Positions 28,391-39,024 of a stretch of DNA of 58,694 nucleotides are shown piece by piece. The stretch comes from Planctomycetota bacterium (GTDB lineage Bacteria > Planctomycetota > PLA2 > JAEUHO01): assembly GCA_030065025.1 (NCBI GenBank), contig JASJDY010000055.1:1-58694 (forward strand). Reading direction: 5' to 3'. Every line of letters begins with the position of its first letter. The first letter of the stretch is position 1. Both the position numbers and the translations under genes were made by a program. The notes beneath the pieces are model-generated. The model worked only from the letters and a program-made list of their open reading frames with translations, was not told where the DNA came from and searched no databases.

Positions 28391-30142
28391 TCAGCGCACG
28401 ACGCGGAGCGTCACCTTCTGTCGGCCCGCGACAACGAAGGGGACCTTCTGGATCACCTTCTCCGTGACGGGCTGGAGCTTCGTGTTGCGGCCGCCCGGCG
28501 AGCGGGCGAGGCGCGCGACGGCCGAGAGCGGCAGGTCGCGCAGCAGATGGCCGTCGAGATCGAGGTCCACGCGGCCGGTCGGCAGCACGGCGACGAGCTC
28601 GGTGCTCTTGTGGAACGCCGCGTAGAGCTTCGGGTAGTCCGCGATGTCCTTGGGCGTCGGCACGGCGGCGGGTACGAAGTCGCCGCCCAGCACCGAGATG
28701 ACGTAGTTGCCTTCGGGCGCGTCGTGCGGGATGCGGACGTCGAGCGTCTGCTCCACGGGATCGCCGCCGTCCTTCGTCTCGAGGCCGACGCGGAGCGTGA
28801 CCTGCTCGCCCGGGCGCACCTCCTCGCGGGAGGCGCCGACCGTGCGCACGTAGGCGCGGCGGTCGCGGTGCTCGATCTCCACGTCGAGCTTGAACGACTC
28901 GAACTCCGGACGCTGTGTGGGATGGTTGAGCGGCCGATCCACGAGCCCGATGAGCTGGCGCTGGAAGCCACCGTCGAAGCCGGCGATCACGTCCTCGTAC
29001 GTCCAGGGCTCCAGCCCTTTCAGCTTGGCCGTCATCCTGTAGCGCTTGGTGTTCTGGCCGAGCGTCGCCTCGGCGCGCGCGAAGGACTCCTTCAGCGCGA
29101 AGATGAGGAGCTGCGTGAAGAACACCGTGTTGGGGGTGACCTCGAACTCGAAGGTCTCCTCGCGCTTCGTCACAGCGTGCGTGAAGCGCACCTGCACCGG
29201 CACCATGCGGGCGGGCTTGCCGAGGTGCCCGACGATGCCCGACGGACGGTCCTGGACGAGCGCGCCGATCTCGCGGATCGAGCTGCCCAGCTTGAAGGAG
29301 AGGTCGCGACTCGCGATGACCGAGTAGACGTAGCCGACGCTCATGGGCAGCAGCGTCTCGCCGAGCATGTTGAAGTCGTGGCCGAAGCCGTACACCTGCT
29401 TGCCGTCGACGAACGTGCACGTGCCGATGGCGGCCGCGCTGTAGTCACCGCGCAGCAGGTCCACGACCACGGCGGAGCCGGGCTCGACCGGCGCGTCGAG
29501 GTTCACCCAGTCCGCGCCGCGCTGCGGACGACCGGCGACGGCCCCGCCGCCGCACACGGAGAAGCCGTGCGGCGCGAAGGCCGCATTGAGCGCGTTGCGG
29601 GACGCATGCGAGAAGCCGCCGACGGTGATCGGCGTGCCGATGGGCCGGAGCTCGGTGCTGCGTCCGGTCTGACCGGCGACGCGGCGGATGCGCGTAGGCG
29701 GCTGCATGCCGGTCGGGCGGCCTGACAGCTTGCGCTTGCCCTCGGCGAGCATCGTCTCGATGGGCGTGACGCCGCCGATCGGGTGCTTCGCCTGGGCCCA
29801 GGTGTAGGCGAGGGCCCCGGCGACCTTGCCCTCGAAGTAGATGGGCGAGCCGGACATGCCCTGGGCGATCTGGTGGTCGGCGAAGGCCTCCCCGAGGCAG
29901 CGGACGAGGATCACGTCCTGCTTGACGAGGTGGTTGCGGATGACGTCGATGACCTCGACCTCGAAGCGCTCGATCTTCGTGCCCTGCTTCACGGTCAGGC
30001 CGTGGCCTTTCATGCCGGGCCTGACGGCGCTGAGGGGGAAGATGTCGTCGCGGGTCTCGGCGGGCTTCTCGTCGGCGGCGGACGGGCACGGGCCGAGGGC
30101 CAAGGCGAGGAGGAGGGCGACGGCGAGGCGGGCGAAGGGCAT
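28391..30142 (-). CDS. SpoIVB-like S55 peptidase domain protein
   Basis: 583 aa with a signal peptide (MPFARLAVALLLALALGPCPSAA), so periplasmic or secreted. From about residue 35 to 330 it matches the S55 family: LSAVRPGMKGHGLTVKQGT, then QGMSGSPIYFEGKVAGALAYTW with the serine motif at residues 97-99, IGGVTPIETMLAE, and GYGFGHDFN-like VYGFGHDF. In Bacillus, SpoIVB cuts SpoIVFA in sporulation signalling; this organism shows no sporulation genes, so the substrate is unknown. The C-terminal part (about 380-583) is a beta-rich domain with EEVRPGEQVTLRVGLE, a possible Ig-like domain. Partner gene: the propeller protein just downstream. Confidence 0.85.
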   Translation of the reverse strand: MPFARLAVALLLALALGPCPSAADEKPAETRDDIFPLSAVRPGMKGHGLTVKQGTKIERFEVEVIDVIRNHLVKQDVILVRCLGEAFADHQIAQGMSGSPIYFEGKVAGALAYTWAQAKHPIGGVTPIETMLAEGKRKLSGRPTGMQPPTRIRRVAGQTGRSTELRPIGTPITVGGFSHASRNALNAAFAPHGFSVCGGGAVAGRPQRGADWVNLDAPVEPGSAVVVDLLRGDYSAAAIGTCTFVDGKQVYGFGHDFNMLGETLLPMSVGYVYSVIASRDLSFKLGSSIREIGALVQDRPSGIVGHLGKPARMVPVQVRFTHAVTKREETFEFEVTPNTVFFTQLLIFALKESFARAEATLGQNTKRYRMTAKLKGLEPWTYEDVIAGFDGGFQRQLIGLVDRPLNHPTQRPEFESFKLDVEIEHRDRRAYVRTVGASREEVRPGEQVTLRVGLETKDGGDPVEQTLDVRIPHDAPEGNYVISVLGGDFVPAAVPTPKDIADYPKLYAAFHKSTELVAVLPTGRVDLDLDGHLLRDLPLSAVARLARSPGGRNTKLQPVTEKVIQKVPFVVAGRQKVTLRVVR

Positions 30143-30210
30143 ACGTCTCCTAGGGACGGATACCCTTCAATTTCGGCAGATCGCGGCTCGGGCCTTCGTC
30201 GGTTCCACCC

Positions 30211-30325
30211 GTATCCGTTTCCGTGCACGTTTCCGTTTCCGGCGTGACCCGGCTGCCGTATCTAGGCCCGCCCGCCGCCCGTCTCTCTGCCCGGAAACGG
30301 AAACGGAAACGGAAACGGAAACGGA
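30211..30325. repeat. Hexamer-armed palindrome of CCGTTT / AAACGG units (family E)
   Basis: Left arm 30211-30242 has CCGTTT units with one interruption (GCACG). Right arm 30291-30325 has five to six perfect AAACGG units. The loop is about 48 bases. It has the same build as families A and B with another hexamer. It lies between the ALDH stop and the S55 peptidase start. Confidence 0.85.
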
Positions 30326-30348
30326 GATCCGCGGCTCCGCCGCGGATC
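30326..30348 (-). terminator. Hairpin at the aldehyde dehydrogenase stop codon
   Basis: GATCCGCGG and CCGCGGATC form a perfect 9-bp stem around a 5-base loop. It overlaps the ALDH stop codon. Downstream on the minus strand come CCGTTT repeats rather than a pure T tract, so termination is only likely. Confidence 0.5.
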
Positions 30349-31828
30349 ACGTATCGATCTGAGCCCGCTGCAGCCCCCCGGAGTAGTCGATGTAGACCGT
30401 CTTCTGCTCCGAGTAGAAGTCGATGCCCGTGATCCCCGCCTCGCGGTGGCCGTTGCCCGTGGCCTTCATGCCGCCGAAGGGCAGATGCACCTCGGCGCCG
30501 ATCGTGCCGTTGTGCAGGTACACGATGCCCGTCTGCAGTGCGCGCATCGCCTTCATCGACGCGGCGAGATCGCGCGTGATGATCGCGCCCGAGAGCCCGT
30601 AGCGCGTCCCGTTGTGCACACGGATGGCCTCGTCGAGGTCGTTCACCCGGATGAGCGCCGTCACCGGGCCGAAGATCTCCTCCTGGGCGATCCGCATGTC
30701 CGGCGTCACGTCGGCGAAGACCGTCGGCTGGAAGTACCAGCCGCCCGCGAGCTCGGAAGGCAGGTCGGGACGCGCGCCACCGGTCACGAGCCGCGCGCCG
30801 TCCTCCTCCTGTCCGATCTTCACGTAGCGCTCGATCTTCTCGAGCGCGGACGGCCGCACGACGGGACCGACCTCGACGGCGTCGTCCCAGCCGTGGCCGA
30901 CGGTCTGCGCCGCGGCGGCCTTGGCCAGCTTGTCGAGCAGCGCGTCGTGCACCTTGTCGTGGACGATGATGCGGCTGCCGGCCGTGCAGCGCTGGCCGCT
31001 CGTGCCATAGGCGGACCACAGGATCGCCTGGACGGCGAAGTCCAGGTCCGCGTCGTCCATGACGATGATGCCGTTCTTGCCGCCCAGCTCGACGTGCACG
31101 TGCTTGAGCATGTCGGCGGCGTTCTTCGAGACGATGCGCCCCGTCTCGGTCGAGCCGGTCATCGAGATGACGGGCACGTCGGGGTGCTTCACCAGCGCGT
31201 CGCCGGCTTCCTCGCCCGTGCCGTTCACGATGTTCACGACGCCCGCCGGCACGCCGGCCTCGAGGAGGCACTCGACGTAGGCCGTCAGGCATCCGCCCGT
31301 CTCCTCGGACGGCTTGAACACAACGGTGTTGCCGCAGATGAGGGCGGGCAGCGACTTCCACGAGGGAATCGCGATGGGGAAGTTCCACGGCGCGATGAGG
31401 CCGCAGACGCCGATCGGCTCGCGGAGCGTGAAGCAGATCTTGTTCGGCAGCTCGCTCGGCGTGGTGTTGCCGAAGAGGCGGCGGCCTTCGCCGGCGATGT
31501 AGTAGGCCATGTCGATGGCCTCCTGCACGTCGCCGAGCGCCTCGACCTTGACCTTGCCCATCTCGCGCGTGACGAGGCGTCCGAGCTCCTCCTTGCGGCT
31601 CTCCATGATCTGGGCCGCGCGGAAGAGGATCTCGCCGCGCTTGGGCGCGGGCGTCTCCGACCAGGCCGGGAACGCCGCCTTCGCCGCAGCCACGGCGGCG
31701 TCGATCTCCGCCTTGCCGCCGCGCGGTGCGGTCCCGATGAGCTCGCCCGTGGCGGGGTCGAACATCTCGATGCCGTCGCTGCCGGCCTCGACCCACTCGC
31801 CATCGATGAAGTTACGTGCCGTGGTCAC
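30347..31828 (-). CDS. NAD(P)-dependent aldehyde dehydrogenase
   Basis: Oxidises an aldehyde to the acid. 493 aa, normal for the superfamily. Catalytic Cys281 in [11 protein letters not shown] and general base Glu247 in [12 protein letters not shown] are present. Cofactor-binding [13 protein letters not shown] and MTGSTETGR and a C-terminal [17 protein letters not shown] fit the semialdehyde dehydrogenase side of the family. The substrate cannot be named: the gene is alone, with no pathway partner. The start is GTG at 31828 with a strong AAGGAGG seven bases upstream. Confidence 0.92.
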   Translation of the reverse strand: MTTARNFIDGEWVEAGSDGIEMFDPATGELIGTAPRGGKAEIDAAVAAAKAAFPAWSETPAPKRGEILFRAAQIMESRKEELGRLVTREMGKVKVEALGDVQEAIDMAYYIAGEGRRLFGNTTPSELPNKICFTLREPIGVCGLIAPWNFPIAIPSWKSLPALICGNTVVFKPSEETGGCLTAYVECLLEAGVPAGVVNIVNGTGEEAGDALVKHPDVPVISMTGSTETGRIVSKNAADMLKHVHVELGGKNGIIVMDDADLDFAVQAILWSAYGTSGQRCTAGSRIIVHDKVHDALLDKLAKAAAAQTVGHGWDDAVEVGPVVRPSALEKIERYVKIGQEEDGARLVTGGARPDLPSELAGGWYFQPTVFADVTPDMRIAQEEIFGPVTALIRVNDLDEAIRVHNGTRYGLSGAIITRDLAASMKAMRALQTGIVYLHNGTIGAEVHLPFGGMKATGNGHREAGITGIDFYSEQKTVYIDYSGGLQRAQIDT

Positions 31829-31925
31829 GACGTCCTCCTTCGTGGGGAAGGAGGCAACCTACCTCTGCGGGCCCAGGAGTCGACGGAAGTCCGAGGGCCG
31901 TTTGACAGACGACGCACGGGGCGCT

Positions 31926-32100
31926 GTAGGGGCATCCCGAGTCCTGGGCAGAGCCCAGGAGGAGTGGTTGCCCGGCCCGTTACGAACGTGGAGGCCCGAT
32001 CGACGCCCGGCGTCGGGCTCGGCCTCGTCGGGTCCCTGGAAGGACGGGCGGGTCGGGCAACCACTCGGCACGCCTACGGCGCACCTCGGGATGCCCCTAC
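31926..32100. repeat. Long nested palindrome upstream of ALDH and at the secretin-N stop (family F)
   Basis: GTAGGGGCATCCCGAG on the left and CTCGGGATGCCCCTAC on the right (ending 32100) are perfect inverted repeats. Inside, GTGGTTGCCCG faces CGGGCAACCAC. The right end holds the stop codon of the secretin-N gene. It fills most of the 31829-32096 gap. Confidence 0.75.
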
Positions 32101-33227
32101 CGCTTCCCGTCCAGCTTCGTGATCAGCAGCTCCATCTTGGCGAAGTCCTCCTTGGAGGCGGAGATCACCAGTGCATTGGTCTGTTCGTCGGCGATCACGG
32201 CGGGGCGCGCACCGGAGCTCGCCCAGAGGTGAGGCGAGCCCGCAATGAGCTGACCCAGGACGCTGGCCACCTCGTCCGCCGATACGTGCTTCATGCGCAC
32301 GTAGAACGCCTCCGTCTCAGGCGCCGGCACCGGGGTATCCAGCAGGGCAATGGCCTCCTGCACCTGCTTGATCTCGGCGTCGTCGCCGGTCACCAGGATG
32401 CGGTTCGTGCGCTTGTCGGCTGTGATCCGCGGCGCGGACGCCTGCGGGATCGTCACCGCGCCGCGGCGCGTCGGCTGCGCCATCCGGGGGCCTGAGCGGT
32501 AGTGCTGGTTCAGGACCTCAGCCAGCTCGAGGGCGCTCGCGTGCTCGAGCGAGACGGCGACCGTCTTGCCCGTCGCGGTCGAGACCTTGGCCTTCGGCAC
32601 GTCCATCTTGCGGAGCAGGCGGTAGATCGCGACGACGTTCGGCGCGAAGTCGGTCACGACGAAAGCCTTGGCGTCCGGCACCTCGGTCACGCTGCCGATG
32701 TTCATGCCCGTCACGATGCGGGCCAGTGCGTTGCGCGCGTGCTGGAGGTTGTCCATGTGTTGCACATGGATGGTCGTCGTCACGAAGAGACCGTCCGCCG
32801 ACTCGTACGTGGCCAGGTTGTCATCGGTCAGCGCGATCGGCTGCGGCTTGAGCTTCAGGATCGCGCTCGACTGACGCGCGTCGGCGATCAACATCACCTT
32901 GTTGCCCTCGGGGCCGATCGGGATGAACACGAGGTCGTAGAACGTCAGCAAGCCCCGCACCAGCGGGAAGAGCTCGTCCCGCTTCGCCTTCAGCACGATG
33001 CCGCCCTTGAGCTTGCGCCCGCGGATGTTCTTGTCGACCGGGTTCCAGACGAGCCGCATGCCGGTCGTCCGGGCGACGGCCGTCAGGAAGGCCTCCATCT
33101 CCATGTTCTCGCTGACGATGATCGAGACATCCTCGTCGGCGAACGCTTCACGGTGCGGCGTGCCGACCTGCGTGAGCACGCAGAGAACACAGATCGAGAG
33201 ACAGGTCAGCAGACGGAACGGGCGCAT
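32097..33227 (-). CDS. Secretin N-domain protein without a secretin barrel
   Basis: 376 aa. Signal peptide with a hydrophobic LLTCLSICVLCVLT core. The mature protein begins with an N0/STN-like domain (VSENMEMEAFLTAVARTTGMRLVWNP). It continues with N1/N2-type KH-like modules: TIHVQHMDNLQHARNAL, VSLEHASALELAEVLNQHY with ADKRTNRILVTGDDAEI, and MKHVSADEVASVLGQL with ADEQTNALVISASKEDF. These are the periplasmic ring domains of GspD/PilQ. The chain stops exactly where the outer-membrane barrel would begin. AGGAGG precedes ATG 33227. It is the last gene of the kinase operon; a ring-forming or adaptor role is inferred. Confidence 0.85.
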   Translation of the reverse strand: MRPFRLLTCLSICVLCVLTQVGTPHREAFADEDVSIIVSENMEMEAFLTAVARTTGMRLVWNPVDKNIRGRKLKGGIVLKAKRDELFPLVRGLLTFYDLVFIPIGPEGNKVMLIADARQSSAILKLKPQPIALTDDNLATYESADGLFVTTTIHVQHMDNLQHARNALARIVTGMNIGSVTEVPDAKAFVVTDFAPNVVAIYRLLRKMDVPKAKVSTATGKTVAVSLEHASALELAEVLNQHYRSGPRMAQPTRRGAVTIPQASAPRITADKRTNRILVTGDDAEIKQVQEAIALLDTPVPAPETEAFYVRMKHVSADEVASVLGQLIAGSPHLWASSGARPAVIADEQTNALVISASKEDFAKMELLITKLDGKR

Positions 33228-33293
33228 CGCATCCTCCTCGGGCCATCCAGGCCACGGCTTGGACGCGCGCGCCCCGGATGCCCTTCCGAGAAG

Positions 33294-34232
33294 CTATGCG
33301 CTGACGTAACGGCGCTGCAAAGGCGACCTGCGATTTGCGGCTTCGACGATCAGGTCGGCGTTGGCGATCGCGCGGTTGGCGAGCCGCGCGTGAAGACGCC
33401 AGCGGCCGTTCGTCGCGAGGAGCTTGCGCAGCGTCTCGGACCGCACGGGCACACGGACGGCGCTGTCGCTCACGTGCCGCACCGGTCGCAGCCGGATCGT
33501 CTGGCTGCTGCCCGCGTGCGAGAAGGCGAGGTGGAGGGTCGGCGACCGCCAGGGACAGCGTGGGCGGGCCATCCCGTAGCGGCCGCTGAGGAAGAGATCG
33601 ATCGTCAGGGACTCGGTGTGCGGGCCTAGCACGGGCACACGCTCGCTGGAGCCGCCGTCCGCCTGGAAGACGATGCGGCCGCGTACGTCGTCGAGGTAGT
33701 CCTCGAGTCGACGGCGCTGGTGGCGCCGTACGCCGGCCGTGACGATCAGGGCGAGGATGCCGATGGCGCCGATCACGCCGAGAGGCCTCGAGACAGGACG
33801 CACGCGCCAGGCGAGTGCGATGTTCACCGCGTGCTCGGCGCGTTCCTGGAGCTCGATGTGGGTGGGTGCGAGCCGAGCCGCCAGCTGCGCATGGCGCGCG
33901 CCGGCGAGGCCCTCGCCTGCGCCGAAGGCGGCGAGCGAGAGCACGTGATGCAGCTCGGCACTCGGGTGGTCCTTCACCACGGTGGCGAGCGCATCCGCCG
34001 TACCCGCGAGGTCGCGGGCGCGGAGGTGCCGGCGGGCCGCGGCGAGTGCTTCGACCGCGGCCGCGCCGGCGTCTTCGGGTGCGAGCGTGCGGGACAGCGC
34101 GTCCGGAAGGGCGCGCTGGGCACGTGACACCTCGGAGCGGGTGACGGCCTCGACCGACAGGGCGCCGACCACGAGGCCGACGACCACGAGACCGAGCACA
34201 CCGCGTCCGAGATGGCGAGCTCGCACCGTCAT
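33294..34232 (-). CDS. Membrane protein with TPR-like periplasmic region
   Basis: 312 aa, family not recognised. One membrane helix is at residues 13-28 (VLGLVVVGLVVGALSV) and a second near 150-167 (PLGVIGAIGILALIVTAGV). Between them is an Ala/Leu/Arg-rich helical region with TPR-like pairs (AAARRHLRARDLAGTADALATVV, HAQLAARLAPTHIELQERAEHA), probably outside the cytoplasm. After the second helix a very basic segment (RRHQRRRLEDYLDD) and a beta-rich C-terminal domain follow. Topology is inferred. It sits between the coiled-coil and secretin-N genes in the kinase operon, about 60-66 bases from each. Confidence 0.7.
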   Translation of the reverse strand: MTVRARHLGRGVLGLVVVGLVVGALSVEAVTRSEVSRAQRALPDALSRTLAPEDAGAAAVEALAAARRHLRARDLAGTADALATVVKDHPSAELHHVLSLAAFGAGEGLAGARHAQLAARLAPTHIELQERAEHAVNIALAWRVRPVSRPLGVIGAIGILALIVTAGVRRHQRRRLEDYLDDVRGRIVFQADGGSSERVPVLGPHTESLTIDLFLSGRYGMARPRCPWRSPTLHLAFSHAGSSQTIRLRPVRHVSDSAVRVPVRSETLRKLLATNGRWRLHARLANRAIANADLIVEAANRRSPLQRRYVSA

Positions 34233-34292
34233 TGGTTTCTCCCGTTGGGGGTTGGGGCAGACCGGTGGCCCGGCCGTGCCGTGGACGTGCGC

Positions 34293-35095
34293 TTAGTTGC
34301 CGGGGTAGGCGGCCAGGGCCTCTTCGATCGCCGTTGCGGGATCGGTCGGGCCGTCGGTCACCATGGCCTCCGCCGTGTCGAGGCGGACGACGCGCTCGTA
34401 CTCGTAGTACTGAAGCAGCTTGTTCTGCTCACGGAGCTTGGCGCGGATCTTGGCGATCCGTCCCTGGGCGTCGGAGTAGCCGCTGCCGCTGATCGACGCG
34501 TCGCCGACCGCGTTGCGCGTGCGCGCGGCGGCCTTGCGGGCGTGGAGCGACTCGACCTCGGCGGCCAGGACGCGGATCTCCTCGCCCAGGCGCATCTGCT
34601 CGGAGCGAGCCTGCTCGAGCGAGCCGAGCGTGGCCTGGTACTCACCCTTGAGGCGCTCGAGGTCCCGCGTACGCCGCTGGAGCAGCTCGTTGTTGGCCTC
34701 GAAGGCGCGCACACGGCGCAGCACGTGCCGGGCCTGGCGGCCGTCGGCGGGCTTCAGCGTCGCCGGTACGGCTTCGCCGCGCGAGCCGAAGTCGGTTCGC
34801 ATGGCTGCGAGTGTCTCGCGCTCGCGCTCGACCCGGACGGTGAGGGCGCGAACTTCGCGCTCCACGCCGGTAATCATGTCGCGCAGGTTCTCGGCCGCGA
34901 CTTCGCCGCGAATGATGCTCTCGGCGTAGGCGTCGACCTGGGCCTGGGCTTCGGCCAGCTGGTTCGTCAGGGGCACTTCGGAGGTCAGGGCATCGCGTAC
35001 GGCAGTCCTGACGGAACCGACGCTGGACTTGATCACGTCGGTGCCGACGAAGGCAGCCACACCGATAGCCAACAGGGCGATCAGAGCGATCTTCT

Positions 35096-35099
<4 letters not shown>
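34293..35099 (-). CDS. Membrane-anchored coiled-coil protein
   Basis: 268 aa. N-terminal KKIALIALLAIGVAAFVGTDVI is a signal anchor. Residues about 40-240 are almost continuous heptad-rich helix (ALTVRVERERETLAAMRTDF, LLQRRTRDLERLKGEYQATLGSLEQAR-like segments), a long coiled coil outside the cytoplasm. I chose GTG at 35099: it overlaps the kinase stop as GTGA, and GGGAG lies about eight bases upstream, as at other coupled starts in this window. An ATG at 35114 is the alternative. It is translationally coupled to the kinase. Function unknown; it may be the kinase's structural partner. Confidence 0.75.
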
Positions 35100-36883
<1,784 letters not shown>

Positions 36884-36894
36884 GGCAGCGCTAG

Positions 36895-36911
36895 CACAAG
36901 TGGTGTGCCAG
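36895..36911 (-). promoter_or_regulatory. Weak sigma-54-like promoter before the membrane kinase
   Basis: On the minus strand: CTGGCAC, five bases, TTGTG. The -24 GG is perfect, but -12 has GT instead of GC. Transcription would start near 36887, which suits the ATG at 36865 better than the GTG at 36883. Confidence 0.3.
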
Positions 36912-37007
36912 GGCCGAGAGACTCCCGCAATTCCGTCGTAACCCCCTGTCGGAAAATGAGTTTAGACGAGGGGCGGGGGTTGCGCAGGTGGGGGTGAGGT
37001 GTCCTCG

Positions 37008-37028
37008 TTGAAAGAAACGTTCAACGCC
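37008..37028. promoter_or_regulatory. Inverted repeat CGTTGAA / TTCAACG
   Basis: A 7-base inverted repeat with a short spacer, in the 36884-37174 gap upstream of the kinase operon. It shares ACGTTCA with the palindrome at 39425-39436. A protein binding site or small hairpin; no regulator is identified. Confidence 0.3.
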
Positions 37029-37055
37029 AGACCGAACGATTTGTCAGATCGCGTC

Positions 37056-37152
37056 GTGCCGGTGCCTCTGCCCGTGCCAGTGCCCGCCCGTGCCCGTGCC
37101 CGCCGCGGACGAAGAGCCCGGGCACCGGCACCGGCACCGGCAGAGGCACGGC
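37056..37152. repeat. Hexamer-armed palindrome, family A (A5)
   Basis: Left side 37056-37103: GTGCCG, GTGCCT, CTGCCC, GTGCCA, GTGCCC units. Right side 37116-37152: CACCGG units ending CAGAGGCACGGC. Pairing has a few mismatches. It is the longest family A copy and lies directly behind the sigma-54 activator gene. Confidence 0.82.
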
Positions 37153-37174
37153 GCCTGTCGCTGCAGCACGACCC

Positions 37175-39022
37175 TCACAGGCCATACTCCCGGATCTTCC
37201 GATTCAAGGTGGGCCAGCTGATCCCCAGCACCGCCGCCGCCGCGCCCTTCTTGCCCCCCGTGTGCTCCAGCGCGGCCTTCACGGCGCGCTTCTCGGCCTC
37301 ACGGATGGTCATCACCTCGCTCGGTACCTGCGGGGCGTCCTCGTCGTGCACCCGGCGCTCGCGGATTTCCTGCGGCAGGTCGCTCGCCGTGATCGTGTCG
37401 CCTTCCAGCAGCACGAGTGCGCGCTCCAGCACGTTCAGCAGCTCGCGCACGTTGCCCGGCCACGGATAGGCCTGCAGCACCGCGCGCGCGTCCTCCGCGA
37501 GTCGCGGCACGCGGCGACCCAGCTGCGCCGCCAGTCGTTCGAGCGAGGCTTCAGCGATCACGATCACGTCGCCCGTGCGCTCGCGCAGCGGCGGCACGTC
37601 GAGCTCGAGGACCTGCAGGCGGTAGAAGAGGTCTTCGCGGAACGTGCCGTCCTTCACCATCTTGCGCAGGTCGCGGTTCGTCGCCGCGAGCACGCGGCAG
37701 CGCATCGGCAGCATCTCCTTGCCGCCGACGCGACGGAACGTGCCCTCGGAGAGCACGCGCAGCAGCTTCGCCTGGAGCTGCGCCGGCAGCTCGCCGACCT
37801 CGTCGAGGAAGAGCGTGCCGTCCGCGGCTTGTGCGATGCGGCCCTCGCGACGGTCGGTGGCGCCGGTGAACGCGCCCTTCTCGTGGCCGAAGAACTCACT
37901 CTCGAGCAGGCCTTCTACGAGCGCCGCGCAGTTGAGCGCCACGAAGGGGCGCGTTGCGCGTGTGCTCTCCGCGTGCAGATGCCGCGCGACGAGCTCCTTG
38001 CCGGTGCCCGTCTCGCCCGTGATCAGCACGGGCGAGTCGGCGGCGGCCGCCTTGCGGATGAGCGTGCGCACCGCTTCGACGCTCTCGTGCTCGCCGAGGA
38101 AGGGCGGCGCCTCACCGGTCGTCACGGCCTGGAGGCGGCGCACCTCCTCGCGCGCGCCGAGCAGCGCGCGGAGGTTGCGCAGGGCCAGTGCCGCCTGACG
38201 CGCCGCGGCGGCGAGCGCACGCAGGTCGCCTTCGGTGTACGCGTCGGGCGACTCGGCCTCGACGCTGACGAAGCCCAGGACGCCTTCTGCGACCTTCAGC
38301 GGCGCAGCGAGCATCGACCGGTAGCGGCTGCGCACCATCGACTTGCCGCCGGCGCCGGCCTCGGGGTCGTGGGCGTCGCGAATCAGCACCGCCTCGCCGC
38401 CCTCGAGGACGCGCTGGCGCAGTGTGCTCGAGGCGGGGGGCGTCGCGGCCTCGGGATGCGCCGCCGCGACCTCGATCGCGCCGCCCGCGCCCCGCAGACA
38501 GACGAGCGCACGTTCGGGCGCGAACGCCTCGACCATCAGTCCGAGCAGGTCACCGAGCATCGCGGGAATCTCGGCTGCGTCGGCGCACGCGACGGCACCG
38601 TCGCAGACGAACCGAAGGCGGCGTATCGCGCCCTCGCCTGCGGCCTCGACGGCGGGGTCGGCTGCGTCCGGATCGAGCGCGGCCTGCACGTCGTCGTTCG
38701 CCTGGCCTTCGACGACCGTGATGCGGTCGCTGCCGTCGCCGCTGAGGTAGCGCAGCTGCGTATCGCCGATGCGGATGACGTCGCCGTCGAACAGCCGCGC
38801 CGGACCGTCGACGCGCTCGCCGTTCAGCCACGTGCCGTTGCTGGACTTGAGGTCCTCGAGCGTGACGACGTCGCTCGCGACCTCGATGCGCGCATGGCGC
38901 CGTGAGGTCGTCTCATCGAAGAGGCGCAGGTCACAGGCCTCGTGCCGGCCGAGCAGGATGTTCGCCTCGAGGTCGAGGCGATCCGGATCGCAGCGGCCTT
39001 CGAGGAGCTCCAGCCTGCGCAT
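37175..39022 (-). CDS. FHA-GAF-AAA+ sigma-54-dependent transcription activator
   Basis: 615 aa bacterial enhancer-binding protein. An FHA domain at residues 1-95 (LGRHEACDLRLFD, SRRHARIEV, SSNGTWLNGE) binds phosphothreonine peptides. A GAF-like sensor covers about 140-290. The AAA+ domain has Walker A GETGTGKE (336-343), the sigma-54-contacting loop GAFTGA (383-388) and Walker B DGTLFLDE (401-408). A Fis-type helix-turn-helix ends the protein (AAAAVLGISWPTLNRKIREYG). Phosphorylation-dependent control is implied by FHA, and two Ser/Thr kinases are encoded nearby. It starts two bases after the DsrE-like gene, so they share a transcript. Confidence 0.95.
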   Translation of the reverse strand: MRRLELLEGRCDPDRLDLEANILLGRHEACDLRLFDETTSRRHARIEVASDVVTLEDLKSSNGTWLNGERVDGPARLFDGDVIRIGDTQLRYLSGDGSDRITVVEGQANDDVQAALDPDAADPAVEAAGEGAIRRLRFVCDGAVACADAAEIPAMLGDLLGLMVEAFAPERALVCLRGAGGAIEVAAAHPEAATPPASSTLRQRVLEGGEAVLIRDAHDPEAGAGGKSMVRSRYRSMLAAPLKVAEGVLGFVSVEAESPDAYTEGDLRALAAAARQAALALRNLRALLGAREEVRRLQAVTTGEAPPFLGEHESVEAVRTLIRKAAAADSPVLITGETGTGKELVARHLHAESTRATRPFVALNCAALVEGLLESEFFGHEKGAFTGATDRREGRIAQAADGTLFLDEVGELPAQLQAKLLRVLSEGTFRRVGGKEMLPMRCRVLAATNRDLRKMVKDGTFREDLFYRLQVLELDVPPLRERTGDVIVIAEASLERLAAQLGRRVPRLAEDARAVLQAYPWPGNVRELLNVLERALVLLEGDTITASDLPQEIRERRVHDEDAPQVPSEVMTIREAEKRAVKAALEHTGGKKGAAAAVLGISWPTLNRKIREYGL

Positions 39023-39024
39023 GG

